This document shows, piece after piece, positions 23,856 through 32,552 of a stretch of 45,794 nt of DNA. Origin of the DNA: an uncultured Ruminococcus sp. (GTDB taxonomy: Bacteria > Bacillota > Clostridia > Oscillospirales > Ruminococcaceae); contig UQPZ01000012.1 of NCBI GenBank assembly GCA_900543145.1, positions 1 to 45,794 of the forward strand, given 5' to 3'. Under the pieces are notes generated by a model. It was not told the DNA's origin. It was given only the letters and a program-made list of their open reading frames with translations, and did no database searches. The position numbers were made by a program, and so were the translations under genes. Numbering within the stretch: position 1 is the stretch's first letter; the number at the start of each line of letters is the position of its first letter.

Positions 23856-24755
23856 TCATTTACGGCTTGAGCTTTCTATAATACCGACAATTCCGCACAG
23901 CAAACCGCCAACGAGAAACGCTATCCAGTTAATATGCCACATATTCCATGCAAGACCTGTTACCAGAAAGAACATAACTGCAAGCAGCATTATGATTCCG
24001 TACCATTTCTGATAGGGGGAATTTTCAGCTTGATTCTTTTCCTCGGGCATATTTTCACGGTTGAATTTTTCAACGTCAAATTTATCCCTCTGCATTTCGG
24101 CATAGCTCATCAGCGTCGCTCCGATTGAGCAGCAGAAAAGGAAAAAGGAATTTTCAAACGCCGCAGCAAGACCCGTTTCTCTGCCGTTTAGTATAAACTC
24201 GTCAATTCCGATTGTAATAATAAGTCCGAAAAGTATAACGCCTATTCCCACCGCTATAAAGGCAGGAAATTTTCTTTCAAACGCTTTTATCTGTTCCGCT
24301 TTATAAACAAATCTGACAGTCGGATTGTTTTTGCAGAAGTTTTCATGGTTAATACCGCTTACTACAAAAATCAATACGGAAATCAGCACAAATGTCATGA
24401 AAACCATTCCCGTAATTCCGTCCTTAACGCCTGACCCATTCAGAAAACCTGCAACGGAAACTCCGAATATGATGGTAAAAACTCCTGAAGCAATGCTTTT
24501 TGCAAAGCTGTTCATGTGTTTGTCGTAATCCTCTGCATTATCCGCCAATTCAGTTTCTATGCTGCCTTTAACAAGCGTGTCCATCGAGCATGAAAACATA
24601 TCGCACATCTGCAAAAGCTTATCCATTTCAGGAAAGCTTACATCCGACTCCCATTTTGACACCGATTGTCTGGAAACATTCAGCGATTCCGCAAGCCTCT
24701 CCTGCGTCATATTTTTTGACTTTCTTAAGAACTGCAAATTTTGTCCAAAGCTCAT
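23856..24755 (-). CDS. XRE-family regulator with membrane domain
   Basis: 299 residues. An N-terminal Cro/CI helix-turn-helix at about 5-60 (LAESLNVSRQSVSKWESD) is followed by five or six hydrophobic helices (near 88-110, 118-140, 165-188, 200-218, 250-270, 275-292). This places a DNA-binding domain on a membrane anchor, as in several Firmicute stress and antibiotic sensors. GGAGAAAGG lies 7 nt before the ATG. It is on the same strand as azlCD with 123 bp between them. The signal and targets are unknown. Confidence 0.88.
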   Translation of the reverse strand: MSFGQNLQFLRKSKNMTQERLAESLNVSRQSVSKWESDVSFPEMDKLLQMCDMFSCSMDTLVKGSIETELADNAEDYDKHMNSFAKSIASGVFTIIFGVSVAGFLNGSGVKDGITGMVFMTFVLISVLIFVVSGINHENFCKNNPTVRFVYKAEQIKAFERKFPAFIAVGIGVILFGLIITIGIDEFILNGRETGLAAAFENSFFLFCCSIGATLMSYAEMQRDKFDVEKFNRENMPEEKNQAENSPYQKWYGIIMLLAVMFFLVTGLAWNMWHINWIAFLVGGLLCGIVGIIESSSRK

Positions 24756-24947
24756 AATGTAAACCTTTCTCCGTCAAAAATTTCAGCAGAACCGATATAA
24801 TGACGGGGCGGCTCCGCTACGGTCGGACCTCAGCCCTTCCATAGCTGAATCATAACATTGCGCCAATGTCCCCCGCCACCAATTTTGTGTTGCTTTTAAA
24901 TATTTTTGTGTAAACTTGCGGTTGCAAAGTCGCAGATACGCCGTTTG

Positions 24948-26915
24948 TTAAGGCTCAAGGCTTTCTGCCTGCTTATACCAGATATTCACAGATGCATCGC
25001 TTGGCATTCTCCAGTCGCCCCTCGGAGAAAGCGTAACCGAACCGATCTTCGCTCCGTCAGGCAGACAGGAACGCTTAAACTGCTGAGAGAAAAATCTCCA
25101 GTAGAACTTTTTAAGCCATTTTAGAATGGTTTCATTATCATAATCGCCGTCAAAGGCGTATCTGGCAAGGCGATAAACCTTTTTCGGCTCAAAGCCCCAG
25201 CGTATTCCGTAATAAAGAAAGAAGTCATGAAGCTCGTAGGGACCTACAAGATCCTCTGTTTTCTGTGTCATTTCCGTGCCGCTTTCGTCAGTAGGCAAAA
25301 GTTCAGGTGAAACGGGGGTATCGAGTATATCAAACAGAACCTCTGAAAGCTCCTTGCTTGTACAGGTTTCGGCGTAATATTTAACGATATGCCGTACCAG
25401 CGTTTTCGGCACGGAGGCGTTTACTCCGTACATCGACATATGGTCGCCGTTATAGGTCGCCCAGCCAAGCGCAAGCTCCGACAGATCTCCTGTTCCGACT
25501 ACAAGTCCGCCCACCTGATTTGCAATATTCATAAGCACCTTTGTACGCTCTCTCGCCTGTCCGTTTTCAAATACCACGCTGTGGTCGTTTACGTCGTGTC
25601 CGATGTCCTGAAAATGCTGCAGAACCGATTTGGTAATATCGACCTCTCTGAACGTTACGCCCAGCGCTCCGCAGAGGATCTCGGCGTTTGAACGTGTTCT
25701 TTTGGTTGTTCCGAAGCAGGGCATTGTTACCGCTGCAATATCGGTATGAGGACGTTTCAGGAGATCCATAGCCGTTACGCACACCAGCAAGGCGAGCGTC
25801 GAGTCAAGTCCTCCCGAAATTCCGATGACAACGTTTTTTGAATTTGTATGTGCAATTCTCTTCATAAGTCCGTGGGACTGCATTTGCAGGATTAGATGAC
25901 AGCGCTCGTTGCGCTCGGCAGTATTTTGCGGAACGAAAGGGTTTTTAGGAAGTTTTCTTGTCAAGGCGGTTTCTGATATATTTAAAGTAAATCCTTCCGT
26001 TTGAATATCATCTAAAAAGTTTTCGGATTTTTTGTAGAAACTCCATTCTGCACTTTCGGGGTATGTGGAGGTCTTTCGCCTTTCAAAGGCAAGCTTTTTA
26101 ACATCTATTTCAGAAACGGTGATCTCATTTTCAAACAGTCTGCTTTCCTTTAAAATTGTTCCGTCCTCAGAAATAAGATTATGTCCTGAGAAAACCATAT
26201 CCTGTGTTGATTCGCCGTTTCCGGCAGAGCAGTATATATAGCCGCAGACAAGTCTTGCCGACTGGTTTGAAACAAGCTGACGGCGGTACTGCTCTTTGCC
26301 GATAACTTCGTTGGAGGCGGAAAGATTGCAGATAATAGATGCTCCTGCTTTTGCAAGATAATTTGAAACAGGGTCGGGAGCCCAAAGATCCTCGCATATC
26401 TCAAAGCCTACTGTCAGTTCCGGTATATCAAAGCATTTAAAAACAGTCTGATCCACAGCCACCCGGGTATCCTGTCCGCCCCATTTTTGAAGGTCAACTG
26501 ACGCTCCGCCGCCGCAGTATGATGTAAAATGTCTGGCTTCGTAGAATTCATTGTAATTCGGAAGATGAGTTTTCGGAACAAAAGCCAGAATTTCACCGTC
26601 CTTCATGACCGCCGCACAGTTATACAGCTTGCCCATAGCCTTAACGGGCAATCCTACGGCGATAAGCATATCGAGTCCTTCGGACGCTTTTGCGATTTTT
26701 ACGCAGCCCTCCATTGCCTTGTCAAGCAGAATGTCCTGAAAAAACAAGTCCTGACAGGTATAGCCTGTTATGCACAGCTCGGGGAAGACAGCGATCTTTA
26801 CGCCCTTATCTCTGCACAGATCGATCTGCTCAATAATTTTTGAAACGTTGAAATCAACGTCAGCCACCCGAATTTCAGGTGTGCAGGCGGCAACCTTTAC
26901 ATATCCGTCCTTCAT
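24948..26915 (-). CDS. nadE: Glutamine-dependent NAD+ synthetase
   Basis: 655 residues. Last step of NAD synthesis: amidates deamido-NAD with ammonia from glutamine. An N-terminal nitrilase-type glutaminase domain has the triad E46 (FPELCITGY), K115 (PKTHLPNY) and C174 (FEICEDLW). The C-terminal ATP-pyrophosphatase synthetase domain has the P-loop SGGLDSTLAL near 372. The single chain means no separate amidotransferase is needed. TGAGGAGA precedes the ATG, and a promoter lies at 26956-26984. Confidence 0.97.
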   Translation of the reverse strand: MKDGYVKVAACTPEIRVADVDFNVSKIIEQIDLCRDKGVKIAVFPELCITGYTCQDLFFQDILLDKAMEGCVKIAKASEGLDMLIAVGLPVKAMGKLYNCAAVMKDGEILAFVPKTHLPNYNEFYEARHFTSYCGGGASVDLQKWGGQDTRVAVDQTVFKCFDIPELTVGFEICEDLWAPDPVSNYLAKAGASIICNLSASNEVIGKEQYRRQLVSNQSARLVCGYIYCSAGNGESTQDMVFSGHNLISEDGTILKESRLFENEITVSEIDVKKLAFERRKTSTYPESAEWSFYKKSENFLDDIQTEGFTLNISETALTRKLPKNPFVPQNTAERNERCHLILQMQSHGLMKRIAHTNSKNVVIGISGGLDSTLALLVCVTAMDLLKRPHTDIAAVTMPCFGTTKRTRSNAEILCGALGVTFREVDITKSVLQHFQDIGHDVNDHSVVFENGQARERTKVLMNIANQVGGLVVGTGDLSELALGWATYNGDHMSMYGVNASVPKTLVRHIVKYYAETCTSKELSEVLFDILDTPVSPELLPTDESGTEMTQKTEDLVGPYELHDFFLYYGIRWGFEPKKVYRLARYAFDGDYDNETILKWLKKFYWRFFSQQFKRSCLPDGAKIGSVTLSPRGDWRMPSDASVNIWYKQAESLEP

Positions 26916-26955
26916 AGCGAAAATCTCCTCATAAAAAATCGAAATATTTATACTT

Positions 26956-26984
26956 AGTATACCACATTAAAGGTGAAAATGCAA
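26956..26984 (-). promoter_or_regulatory. Sigma-A promoter of nadE
   Basis: On the minus strand TTGCAT (26979-26984), 17 bp, TATACT (26956-26961), with TG just before the -10 box. No NAD-responsive operator was recognised. Confidence 0.65.
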
Positions 26985-27102
26985 CATATCAATAAATAAG
27001 GGCATTTGAATATGAGCTGCAAGGGGATAGGATCATACATCGGTGAATAAAAGAATTTTATTCCGACAACAATAAAAAGGACGCATTGTAACCGTTTTTT
27101 AA

Positions 27103-27131
27103 TTGACTTACTGCTTTATAAATTGTATAAT
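27103..27131 (+). promoter_or_regulatory. Sigma-A promoter of the SH3 gene
   Basis: TTGACT (27103-27108), 17 bp, TATAAT (27126-27131); the start codon is 72 bp downstream. Confidence 0.7.
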
Positions 27132-27203
27132 TAATGTATCACAGTCGAAAAATATCAGATAAATTATTTTAAAGTATAAAAATTGAAAGGAGCTTCCTTT
27201 TTA

Positions 27204-27683
27204 ATGGACGGCAAAAATAAAAAAACCACCCAAAGCCAAGGCTTGCCGGAGGCTGTAAAGGGAACGATCGCGGTCATGCTTACCGCTCTTATCGTAGTTA
27301 TTATAACTATGCTTTTTGCAAGGGGCTTATTTATATCGAACGCTTCCGATGCCGACCGAAAAACAGGCTGGCTTACTTCTACCGAACCGCTTGAGACTAC
27401 TGCGGCAACGACTAAGCAGAAGGTCACTGAAACCAAAAAGAAAACTACAACCAAAAAAAGCGAGGACGATCCGTATCAGAACGGCGGCGAAGAACTTGGC
27501 GAAGCTACGGTCATGACGGTAGTCAGCGCAGTATATCTTCACCCTCAGCCGACGTCAAGCTCCGAAAACCTGCTGGTAATACCTCAGGGAGCGACTGTTA
27601 GGGTATACAGGAATGAAAACGGCTGGCTGTATCTTGACTACAACGGACAGCAGGGGTACGCTTATTATACATTCTTCCAGTAA
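27204..27683 (+). CDS. Membrane-anchored bacterial SH3-domain protein
   Basis: 159 residues from ATG 27204; GAAAGGAG lies 10-12 nt upstream, so the TTG at 27183 is not the start. One membrane helix at about 22-44, a Thr/Lys-rich linker at about 65-95 (TTTKKSEDD), then an SH3b domain at about 100-158 with VYLHPQPTSSSENLLVIPQG and NGWLYLDYNGQQGYAYY. Such domains bind cell wall. Single gene with promoter and terminator. No catalytic domain is present, so it is probably a structural or targeting protein. Confidence 0.85.
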   Translation: MDGKNKKTTQSQGLPEAVKGTIAVMLTALIVVIITMLFARGLFISNASDADRKTGWLTSTEPLETTAATTKQKVTETKKKTTTKKSEDDPYQNGGEELGEATVMTVVSAVYLHPQPTSSSENLLVIPQGATVRVYRNENGWLYLDYNGQQGYAYYTFFQ

Positions 27684-27695
27684 AGAAAATAGTTT

Positions 27696-27732
27696 GGGGA
27701 CGGCCGCGAAAAGCCGTCCCCTTTATTTTATT
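27696..27732 (+). terminator. Terminator of the SH3 gene
   Basis: GGGGACGGC (27696-27704) pairs perfectly with GCCGTCCCC (27713-27721) around CGCGAAAA, followed by TTTATTTTATT. Confidence 0.85.
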
Positions 27733-27859
27733 CAAAGTACAGAGCTACCGGACGAGTACGAACCGCCGACACTGTATTTATTGAAAGCGCTGAGGCAGAA
27801 GCCGACTGTTCTGAATATGCTATCACATAATATAAAAACAATGCAGACGATCGGTATTA

Positions 27860-28282
27860 TTAAAGCGTTTTGATCATTGTAACATGAGGGCAGGATTCGT
27901 CCATATGAAGATCCCCCTGGCTTTTATAGCCAAGCTTTTCGTAAAAGCCCTTTGCTCTCAGCTGAGCGGAAAGAGAGATCTTATCAGCGCCCTGTTTTCT
28001 TGCTTCTTCTTCAAGCACGGAAACTACAAAGGAGCCTATGCTTTTCCCGCGGTATTCCTTTATTACGGCAATACGACCGATAATAAATCCGCCGTTTTCC
28101 TGAAAAAGCCTGCCTGTTCCTATGGGTTTTAAACCGTCGAATACTGCGGCGTGAACTGCGGTTTTATCAATATCGTCAAACTCCATTGTAAAGCCCTGTT
28201 CCTTAACGAAAACTTCTTCCCTTATAAGTCTGGCTTCGGGAAGGGATTCAAGACCTCTGCTGCATTTTACCATATAGCTCAT
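27860..28282 (-). CDS. GNAT-family N-acetyltransferase
   Basis: 140 residues, single GNAT domain. The acetyl-CoA binding motif A is IGRIAVIKEYRGKSIGSFVV at about 68-87 (R/Q-x-x-G-x-G/A like). The C-terminal LRAKGFYEKLGYK is also typical. The start IREEVFVKEQGF resembles ElaA/YjcF-type members. CGGAGATG precedes the ATG. Substrate unknown. Confidence 0.9.
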   Translation of the reverse strand: MSYMVKCSRGLESLPEARLIREEVFVKEQGFTMEFDDIDKTAVHAAVFDGLKPIGTGRLFQENGGFIIGRIAVIKEYRGKSIGSFVVSVLEEEARKQGADKISLSAQLRAKGFYEKLGYKSQGDLHMDESCPHVTMIKTL

Positions 28283-28345
28283 TATATCATCTCCGGTGTA
28301 AAATTTACGGCAGACTGCTTTAAACAGACCGCCGTATTGCTTTTA

Positions 28346-29071
28346 TTAAAGTACCTTTGAGAGGAAATCTTTGGTTCTTTGATTCTTCGGGTTGGAGAAA
28401 AACTCCCGGGGAGGAGCTTGTTCAAGTATTTTCCCGTCGTCCATGAACATTACTCTTGAAGCTACCTCTCTTGCAAAGCCCATTTCGTGGGTTACTACTA
28501 TCATTGTCATGCCGTCCTCTGCCAACTGCTTCATTAGATTCAGGACTTCTCCCACCATTTCCGGGTCAAGCGCTGAGGTCGGCTCGTCGAACAGCATTAC
28601 CTCTGGATTCATGGCCAGCGCTCTTGCAATAGCAATTCTCTGCTTTTGTCCGCCGGAAAGCTGTCCGGGGTAATTATCCGCCTTATCAGCTAGTCCCACC
28701 TTCTCAAGCAGCTCGTCAGCTTTATCGTCGGCTTCTTCCTTGCTCATAAGCTTCAGCTTTACCGGAGCGAGAGTTATATTCTTTCTGATAGTTAGGTGAG
28801 GGAACAGGTTGAAATGCTGAAATACCATGCCCATTTTCTGACGCATCAGATTGACTTCACGCTGATGCATTGAGGTTATATTTGCACCGTCTATATAAAT
28901 TTCGCCGGAAGTAGGCCTTTCCATAAGGTTAAGACATCTCAGAAAGGTGGATTTTCCTGAACCGGAAGGACCTATAATAACGACCTTTTCGCCCTGTTCT
29001 ATATTTTCGGTTATATCCTTCAGAATATGAAGCTCGCCGAAGGATTTGTTAAGGCCTTTAACGTCTATCAT
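28346..29071 (-). CDS. glnQ: Polar amino-acid ABC transporter ATPase (module 1)
   Basis: 241 residues from ATG 29071, with GAGGAGG upstream; the longer open frame to 29104 overlaps the ribosome site. Walker A GPSGSGKST, Q-loop VFQHFNLFPH, signature LSGGQKQR, Walker B VMLFDEPTSALDPE and switch VTHEMGF: the PAAT/GlnQ subfamily. It overlaps the permease gene by 14 bp, so it is cotranscribed with it and with the binding-protein gene. Likely substrate is a polar amino acid such as glutamine or cystine; the sequence does not decide. Confidence 0.93.
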   Translation of the reverse strand: MIDVKGLNKSFGELHILKDITENIEQGEKVVIIGPSGSGKSTFLRCLNLMERPTSGEIYIDGANITSMHQREVNLMRQKMGMVFQHFNLFPHLTIRKNITLAPVKLKLMSKEEADDKADELLEKVGLADKADNYPGQLSGGQKQRIAIARALAMNPEVMLFDEPTSALDPEMVGEVLNLMKQLAEDGMTMIVVTHEMGFAREVASRVMFMDDGKILEQAPPREFFSNPKNQRTKDFLSKVL

Positions 29072-29750
29072 TTTTAGCGAGCCTCCTCTCAAGCCTTGAA
29101 ACAAGAGCCGTCATTACCATAACCATAACAAGATAAATAAGAGCGACGGCAATAAGGGGCAGAAAAGCCTCATATGTCTGCGATCTTATAAAATCTCCGC
29201 CCTTTGTAAGATCGGCAATTGCGATATATCCCGCTACAGAGGTTTCCTTTAGCAGGACTATGCATTCGTTCGCCAGTGACGGAAGCACGTTTTTGAACGC
29301 CTGCGGCAGGATTATGTAGATCATTGTCTTGGAATAGTTAAGTCCTAAGCTTGAGCCTGCTTCAAACTGTCCGTTGTCTATAGACATTATTCCGGAACGT
29401 ACTATTTCAGCAACGTAAGCTGCCGAGTTAAGTCCGAACGCAAGCACGGCAACGAAGATTTTATTTATAGCGACCGAGCCGAAGACTACAAAATAAATGA
29501 TAAGCAGCTGAACAACGACGGGAGTTCCCCTTATTACCGTAAGGTATATATGAGCGATAATGTTGGCGATCTTCAGCTTTCCCGTTTTATCGTGGGTAGT
29601 TCTTATTACCGCAATTATAAAGCCCAGCACCATTCCGAGGATAACTGCGAAAAATGTAATGATAAGAGTCGTTTTCAAGCCGTCGGTCAGATATGTCCAT
29701 CTTGCTTTTTCAATAAATGTGTCCTTGAATTTCTGAAAAAAATCGTTCAA
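29058..29750 (-). CDS. glnP: Polar amino-acid ABC transporter permease (module 1)
   Basis: 230 residues from TTG 29750 (MNDFFQKFKD); GGGAG lies 8 nt upstream. About five membrane helices. The HisMQ-type motif RGTPVVVQLLIIYF and the coupling loop EIVRSGIMSIDNGQFEAGSSLG (read in two halves) define the PAAT permease family. It sits between the binding-protein gene and its ATPase gene. Confidence 0.92.
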   Translation of the reverse strand: MNDFFQKFKDTFIEKARWTYLTDGLKTTLIITFFAVILGMVLGFIIAVIRTTHDKTGKLKIANIIAHIYLTVIRGTPVVVQLLIIYFVVFGSVAINKIFVAVLAFGLNSAAYVAEIVRSGIMSIDNGQFEAGSSLGLNYSKTMIYIILPQAFKNVLPSLANECIVLLKETSVAGYIAIADLTKGGDFIRSQTYEAFLPLIAVALIYLVMVMVMTALVSRLERRLAKNDRR

Positions 29751-29775
29751 TGACTGCACTCCCTTTAACAAAGCG

Positions 29776-29807
29776 AAAGGCTGTCCGCACAACAGAGGAT
29801 AGCCTTT
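29776..29807 (-). other. Intercistronic hairpin after the binding-protein gene
   Basis: On the minus strand AAAGGCTATCC (29797-29807) pairs with GGACAGCCTTT (29776-29786) with one mismatch. Only a weak T-rich tail follows. Such hairpins between binding-protein and permease genes usually protect or reduce the transcript so that more binding protein is made. Confidence 0.5.
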
Positions 29808-29816
29808 TTAAGCTTA

Positions 29817-30602
29817 TTAGTCTTTTCTGACAATAACGACCTGAGTTGCGGTCGTATAGGAATCGGTAAAGTTTACGTTTTTCAGTCTGTCCTCCGTAAC
29901 GGTAAGTCCTGCCGCTCCGACATCGGCTTTACCTGATTCTATAGCTGAAATTATCGAATCAAATTCCATATTTTCAATAGAAAGCTCATAACCGAGAATA
30001 TCACAGACTGCCTGCATCATATCTGCGTCTATACCAACGACCTTATCGCCGTCAACGCTTTCGTAGGGAGGAAATTCGGCGTTTGTTGCCATTACAAGCT
30101 TGCCCTTGGGATATGCAGTGCCTTCAGGGGTCTTATACGGAGTTTTTCCGGCGTCCTCGCCTATCCAGTTGTTTATTATTTTTTCAAGAGTTCCGTTTTC
30201 TTTAAGGGTCTTAAGCGCTCCGTTTATTTCCTCGGTAAGCTCGCTGTTGTCTTTCTTAACGGCTATAGCGTATTCCTCTACAGCAAAAGCGTCATCAAGA
30301 ATTTTCAGATCTTCATTCTTGGAAACAAAGACCTTAGCAGGCTCGTTGTCGATAAGCACTGCGTCTATCTTGCCCTGCTTCAGCGACTGAACGGCATCCG
30401 CGCCTTTATTGAAACGCTCTACCTTTGCGTCCTTTACATCTGAGGTAGCATAGATATCTCCTGTAGTTCCCAGCTGAACTCCTATCGTTTTTCCTTCAAG
30501 GTCGTCTACGCTGTGAACGGTATTTTTGGCAACGCTTCCGCATGACGCCAGCAATGAGACCGAAAGCATTCCTGCGATAACAGCTGAAATTAATTTCTTC
30601 AT
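29817..30602 (-). CDS. Circularly permuted amino-acid-binding lipoprotein (PAAT type)
   Basis: 261 residues from ATG 30602 (AAAGGA 10 nt upstream). A lipoprotein signal peptide ends LLASC with lipidated C21. The order of the two halves is reversed against the normal family: SVDDLEGKTIGVQLGTTGD (31-49) through DAVLID (80-85) and EEYAIAVKKDNSEL to NNWIG (148), which is normally the second half, comes first. A 20-residue linker rich in Pro/Thr/Lys follows (150-167). Then comes KLVMATNAEFPPYESVDG (168-185), GIDADMM and GLTVTEDRL (232-240), ending VVIVRKD, normally the first half. All ligand-site motifs are kept, so it should still bind an amino acid. First gene of the minus-strand module. Confidence 0.9.
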   Translation of the reverse strand: MKKLISAVIAGMLSVSLLASCGSVAKNTVHSVDDLEGKTIGVQLGTTGDIYATSDVKDAKVERFNKGADAVQSLKQGKIDAVLIDNEPAKVFVSKNEDLKILDDAFAVEEYAIAVKKDNSELTEEINGALKTLKENGTLEKIINNWIGEDAGKTPYKTPEGTAYPKGKLVMATNAEFPPYESVDGDKVVGIDADMMQAVCDILGYELSIENMEFDSIISAIESGKADVGAAGLTVTEDRLKNVNFTDSYTTATQVVIVRKD

Positions 30603-30656
30603 AAAATTCATATCCTTTCAAACATATTCATATAGCCAATGTCAATATTACTTATA

Positions 30657-30685
30657 ATTATAAATCATTCGTCAATGTTTTTCAA
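30657..30685 (-). promoter_or_regulatory. Sigma-A promoter of the binding-protein operon
   Basis: On the minus strand TTGAAA (30680-30685), 17 bp, TATAAT (30657-30662); the start codon lies 55 bp on. It diverges from the promoter at 30812-30840. Confidence 0.6.
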
Positions 30686-30811
30686 GACCTTTTTTAACAT
30701 ATTTGATATACAATTTATTAATAGCGGAGTATAAGATCTTAAGTCTATGGATACGGAAAAGAGTTAATGAAAAGTTTATAGCTTTAACAGGCTGACGGGG
30801 CAGCGTGATTG

Positions 30812-30840
30812 TTGACTAAATTCGGGGTATGATGTATAAT
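30812..30840 (+). promoter_or_regulatory. Sigma-A promoter of transport module 2
   Basis: TTGACT (30812-30817), 17 bp, TATAAT (30835-30840), 33 bp before the TTG start of the permease. About 125 bp separate the -35 boxes of the two divergent operons, enough room for a shared regulator site, though none was identified. Confidence 0.7.
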
Positions 30841-30872
30841 TATAAAGAATATTGAATTTGGTGGTGCTTTAA

Positions 30873-31586
30873 TTGAGTTTTGACGATATATTGAATGTCG
30901 GCGGTATACTTCTTGAATACCTTCCTAATACGCTGAAGCTTTTCTTCTGGACGCTCGTTATCTCAATACCGATCGGGGTAATAGTAACATGGCTGAAGAA
31001 ATGCAGGTTCAAGCCGATATCCTGGCTTACGAATCTGTATATACTTATAATGCGCGGAACTCCGCTTATGCTTCAGATAATTGCCGTTTACTATGCAATA
31101 CCTATGCTTTGTGCCTCAGCCAGAAAGGCGGGTACGTCCAACTGGTTCTATGAGCTGCTGGGAAAGGTAAATACAAGAGATGAAAATTATATGTTTACCG
31201 CTCTTGTCGTTGCTTTTGCACTTAATTATGCGGCTTATTTTGCAGAGATTTTCAGAGGCGGGATAGAGTCTATACCCAAGGGGCAGTATGAAGCGGCGTC
31301 TATGCTGGGAATGAGCAGGCTTCAGACATTTTTCAGGATAGTGCTTCCTCAGGTAGTAAAGAGGGTCATTCCTGCGACCGCCAACGAGGTCATCGTACTG
31401 GTAAAGGATACTTCTCTTGCAAATGTAATAGCTTTTGCGGAGATCACTCTGAAATCCAAGCAGATGATGAATACCTACAGCTCGATAGCTCCGCTTTTTG
31501 TCGCAGGTCTGTTCTATTTTGTACTGAACGCAGTAGTTACTTTTGCTTTTGCGTTTATTGAAAAGAAATTCAACTATTATAAATAG
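30873..31586 (+). CDS. Polar amino-acid ABC transporter permease (module 2)
   Basis: 237 residues from TTG 30873, with GGTGGTG upstream. HisMQ-family permease: RGTPLMLQIIAVYYAIP and the coupling loop EIFRGGIESIPKGQYEAAS. It is longer than its counterpart at 29058 because of an insert near residues 83-105 (SARKAGTSNWFYELLGKVN). Its operon has an ATPase but no binding protein, so it probably takes substrate from the binding protein encoded on the opposite strand or from elsewhere. Confidence 0.92.
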   Translation: MSFDDILNVGGILLEYLPNTLKLFFWTLVISIPIGVIVTWLKKCRFKPISWLTNLYILIMRGTPLMLQIIAVYYAIPMLCASARKAGTSNWFYELLGKVNTRDENYMFTALVVAFALNYAAYFAEIFRGGIESIPKGQYEAASMLGMSRLQTFFRIVLPQVVKRVIPATANEVIVLVKDTSLANVIAFAEITLKSKQMMNTYSSIAPLFVAGLFYFVLNAVVTFAFAFIEKKFNYYK

Positions 31587-31604
31587 AAAGGGAAGGATAA
31601 AAAA

Positions 31605-32372
31605 ATGACGGCTTTAGAGGTTAAAAACCTTTCCAAAAACTTCGGGGAGCTTCAGGTCCTGAAGGACATATCCTTTAACGTAGAGCAGGGTCAGGTCGTA
31701 GCTGTAATAGGTCCTTCCGGGTCGGGTAAATCCACGCTTTTAAGATGTATTAATCAGCTTGAAAGAGCGGACGGCGGAGAGATAAACGTCTGTTCAATGA
31801 ATATGGTCAGGACAGTAAATAACAAAGCGGTCTACGCTCCGTCAAAGACGCTTAGGGAAATAAGACTGAAAATAGGGCTGGTTTTTCAGAATTTCAATCT
31901 GTTTCCGCATATGTCGGTAATGCAGAATATAATCGAAGCGCCTGTTCATGTTTTAAAGAAATCAAAAAAGGACGCTGTTTCCGAGGCTGAGGTACTGCTT
32001 GAAAAGATGGGACTTTCAGAAAAGGCGGCGGCGTATCCCTGCGAGCTTTCCGGCGGTCAGCAGCAGAGGGTCTCTATAGCAAGGGCTCTTGCATTGAAGC
32101 CCGAAGTACTTTTTTTCGACGAGCCTACTTCGGCTTTGGATCCGGAGCTTACCGGGGAGATATTAAAGGTGATCAAGGAGCTTGCGGAGGAAAAGATGAC
32201 AATGGTCATAGTAACTCACGAAATGGCGTTCGCAAGAGATGTTGCTGATCACGTTATCTTTATGGACGGAGGATATATCGTTGAGGAGGGACAGCCGGAG
32301 GAGCTGTTCGGAAATACTCAGAACGAGCGTACAAGGCAGTTTTTGCAGAGATATAATAATAACGGCATTTAG
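31605..32372 (+). CDS. Polar amino-acid ABC transporter ATPase (module 2)
   Basis: 255 residues, GlnQ type: Walker A GPSGSGKST, Q-loop VFQNFNLFPH, LSGGQQQR signature, Walker B VLFFDEPTSALDPE, switch VTHEMAF. It has a short insert before the Q-loop (MVRTVNNKAVYAPSKTLRE). It follows the permease after 18 bp with AAGGGAAGGA as ribosome site. Similar to the ATPase at 28346 but clearly diverged. Confidence 0.93.
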   Translation: MTALEVKNLSKNFGELQVLKDISFNVEQGQVVAVIGPSGSGKSTLLRCINQLERADGGEINVCSMNMVRTVNNKAVYAPSKTLREIRLKIGLVFQNFNLFPHMSVMQNIIEAPVHVLKKSKKDAVSEAEVLLEKMGLSEKAAAYPCELSGGQQQRVSIARALALKPEVLFFDEPTSALDPELTGEILKVIKELAEEKMTMVIVTHEMAFARDVADHVIFMDGGYIVEEGQPEELFGNTQNERTRQFLQRYNNNGI

Positions 32373-32381
32373 GGGCTTTGC

Positions 32382-32417
32382 ACCGCGGCGGATAAGATCT
32401 GCTGCGGTTTTTGTTTT
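32382..32417 (+). terminator. Terminator of transport module 2
   Basis: ACCGCGGCGGA (32382-32392) pairs with TCTGCTGCGGT (32398-32408) including two G-U pairs, followed by TTTTTGTTTTT. Confidence 0.8.
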
Positions 32418-32502
32418 TCAAGACTCAATGATTCTTATGGGCAGTCTGGGAGCAGGAATGTAAAAGCTTTGTAAGTTATCTTATATCTGAGCTTTATATC
32501 GG

Positions 32503-32531
32503 TTGAAAACGCCCATAAAAAATGCTATAAT
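32503..32531 (+). promoter_or_regulatory. Sigma-A promoter of the cvrA-like gene
   Basis: TTGAAA (32503-32508), 17 bp, TATAAT (32526-32531), only 21 bp before the ATG. The leader would be just long enough to carry AAAGGAG. Confidence 0.65.
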
Positions 32532-32552
32532 ATAAACGGAAAGGAGCGATTT

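Noticed and set aside
29817..30602. Permuted binding protein as an assembly error or a frameshifted pair
   Set aside because: A single continuous frame carries its own lipoprotein signal, linker and stop, with a promoter and ribosome site placed for this start.
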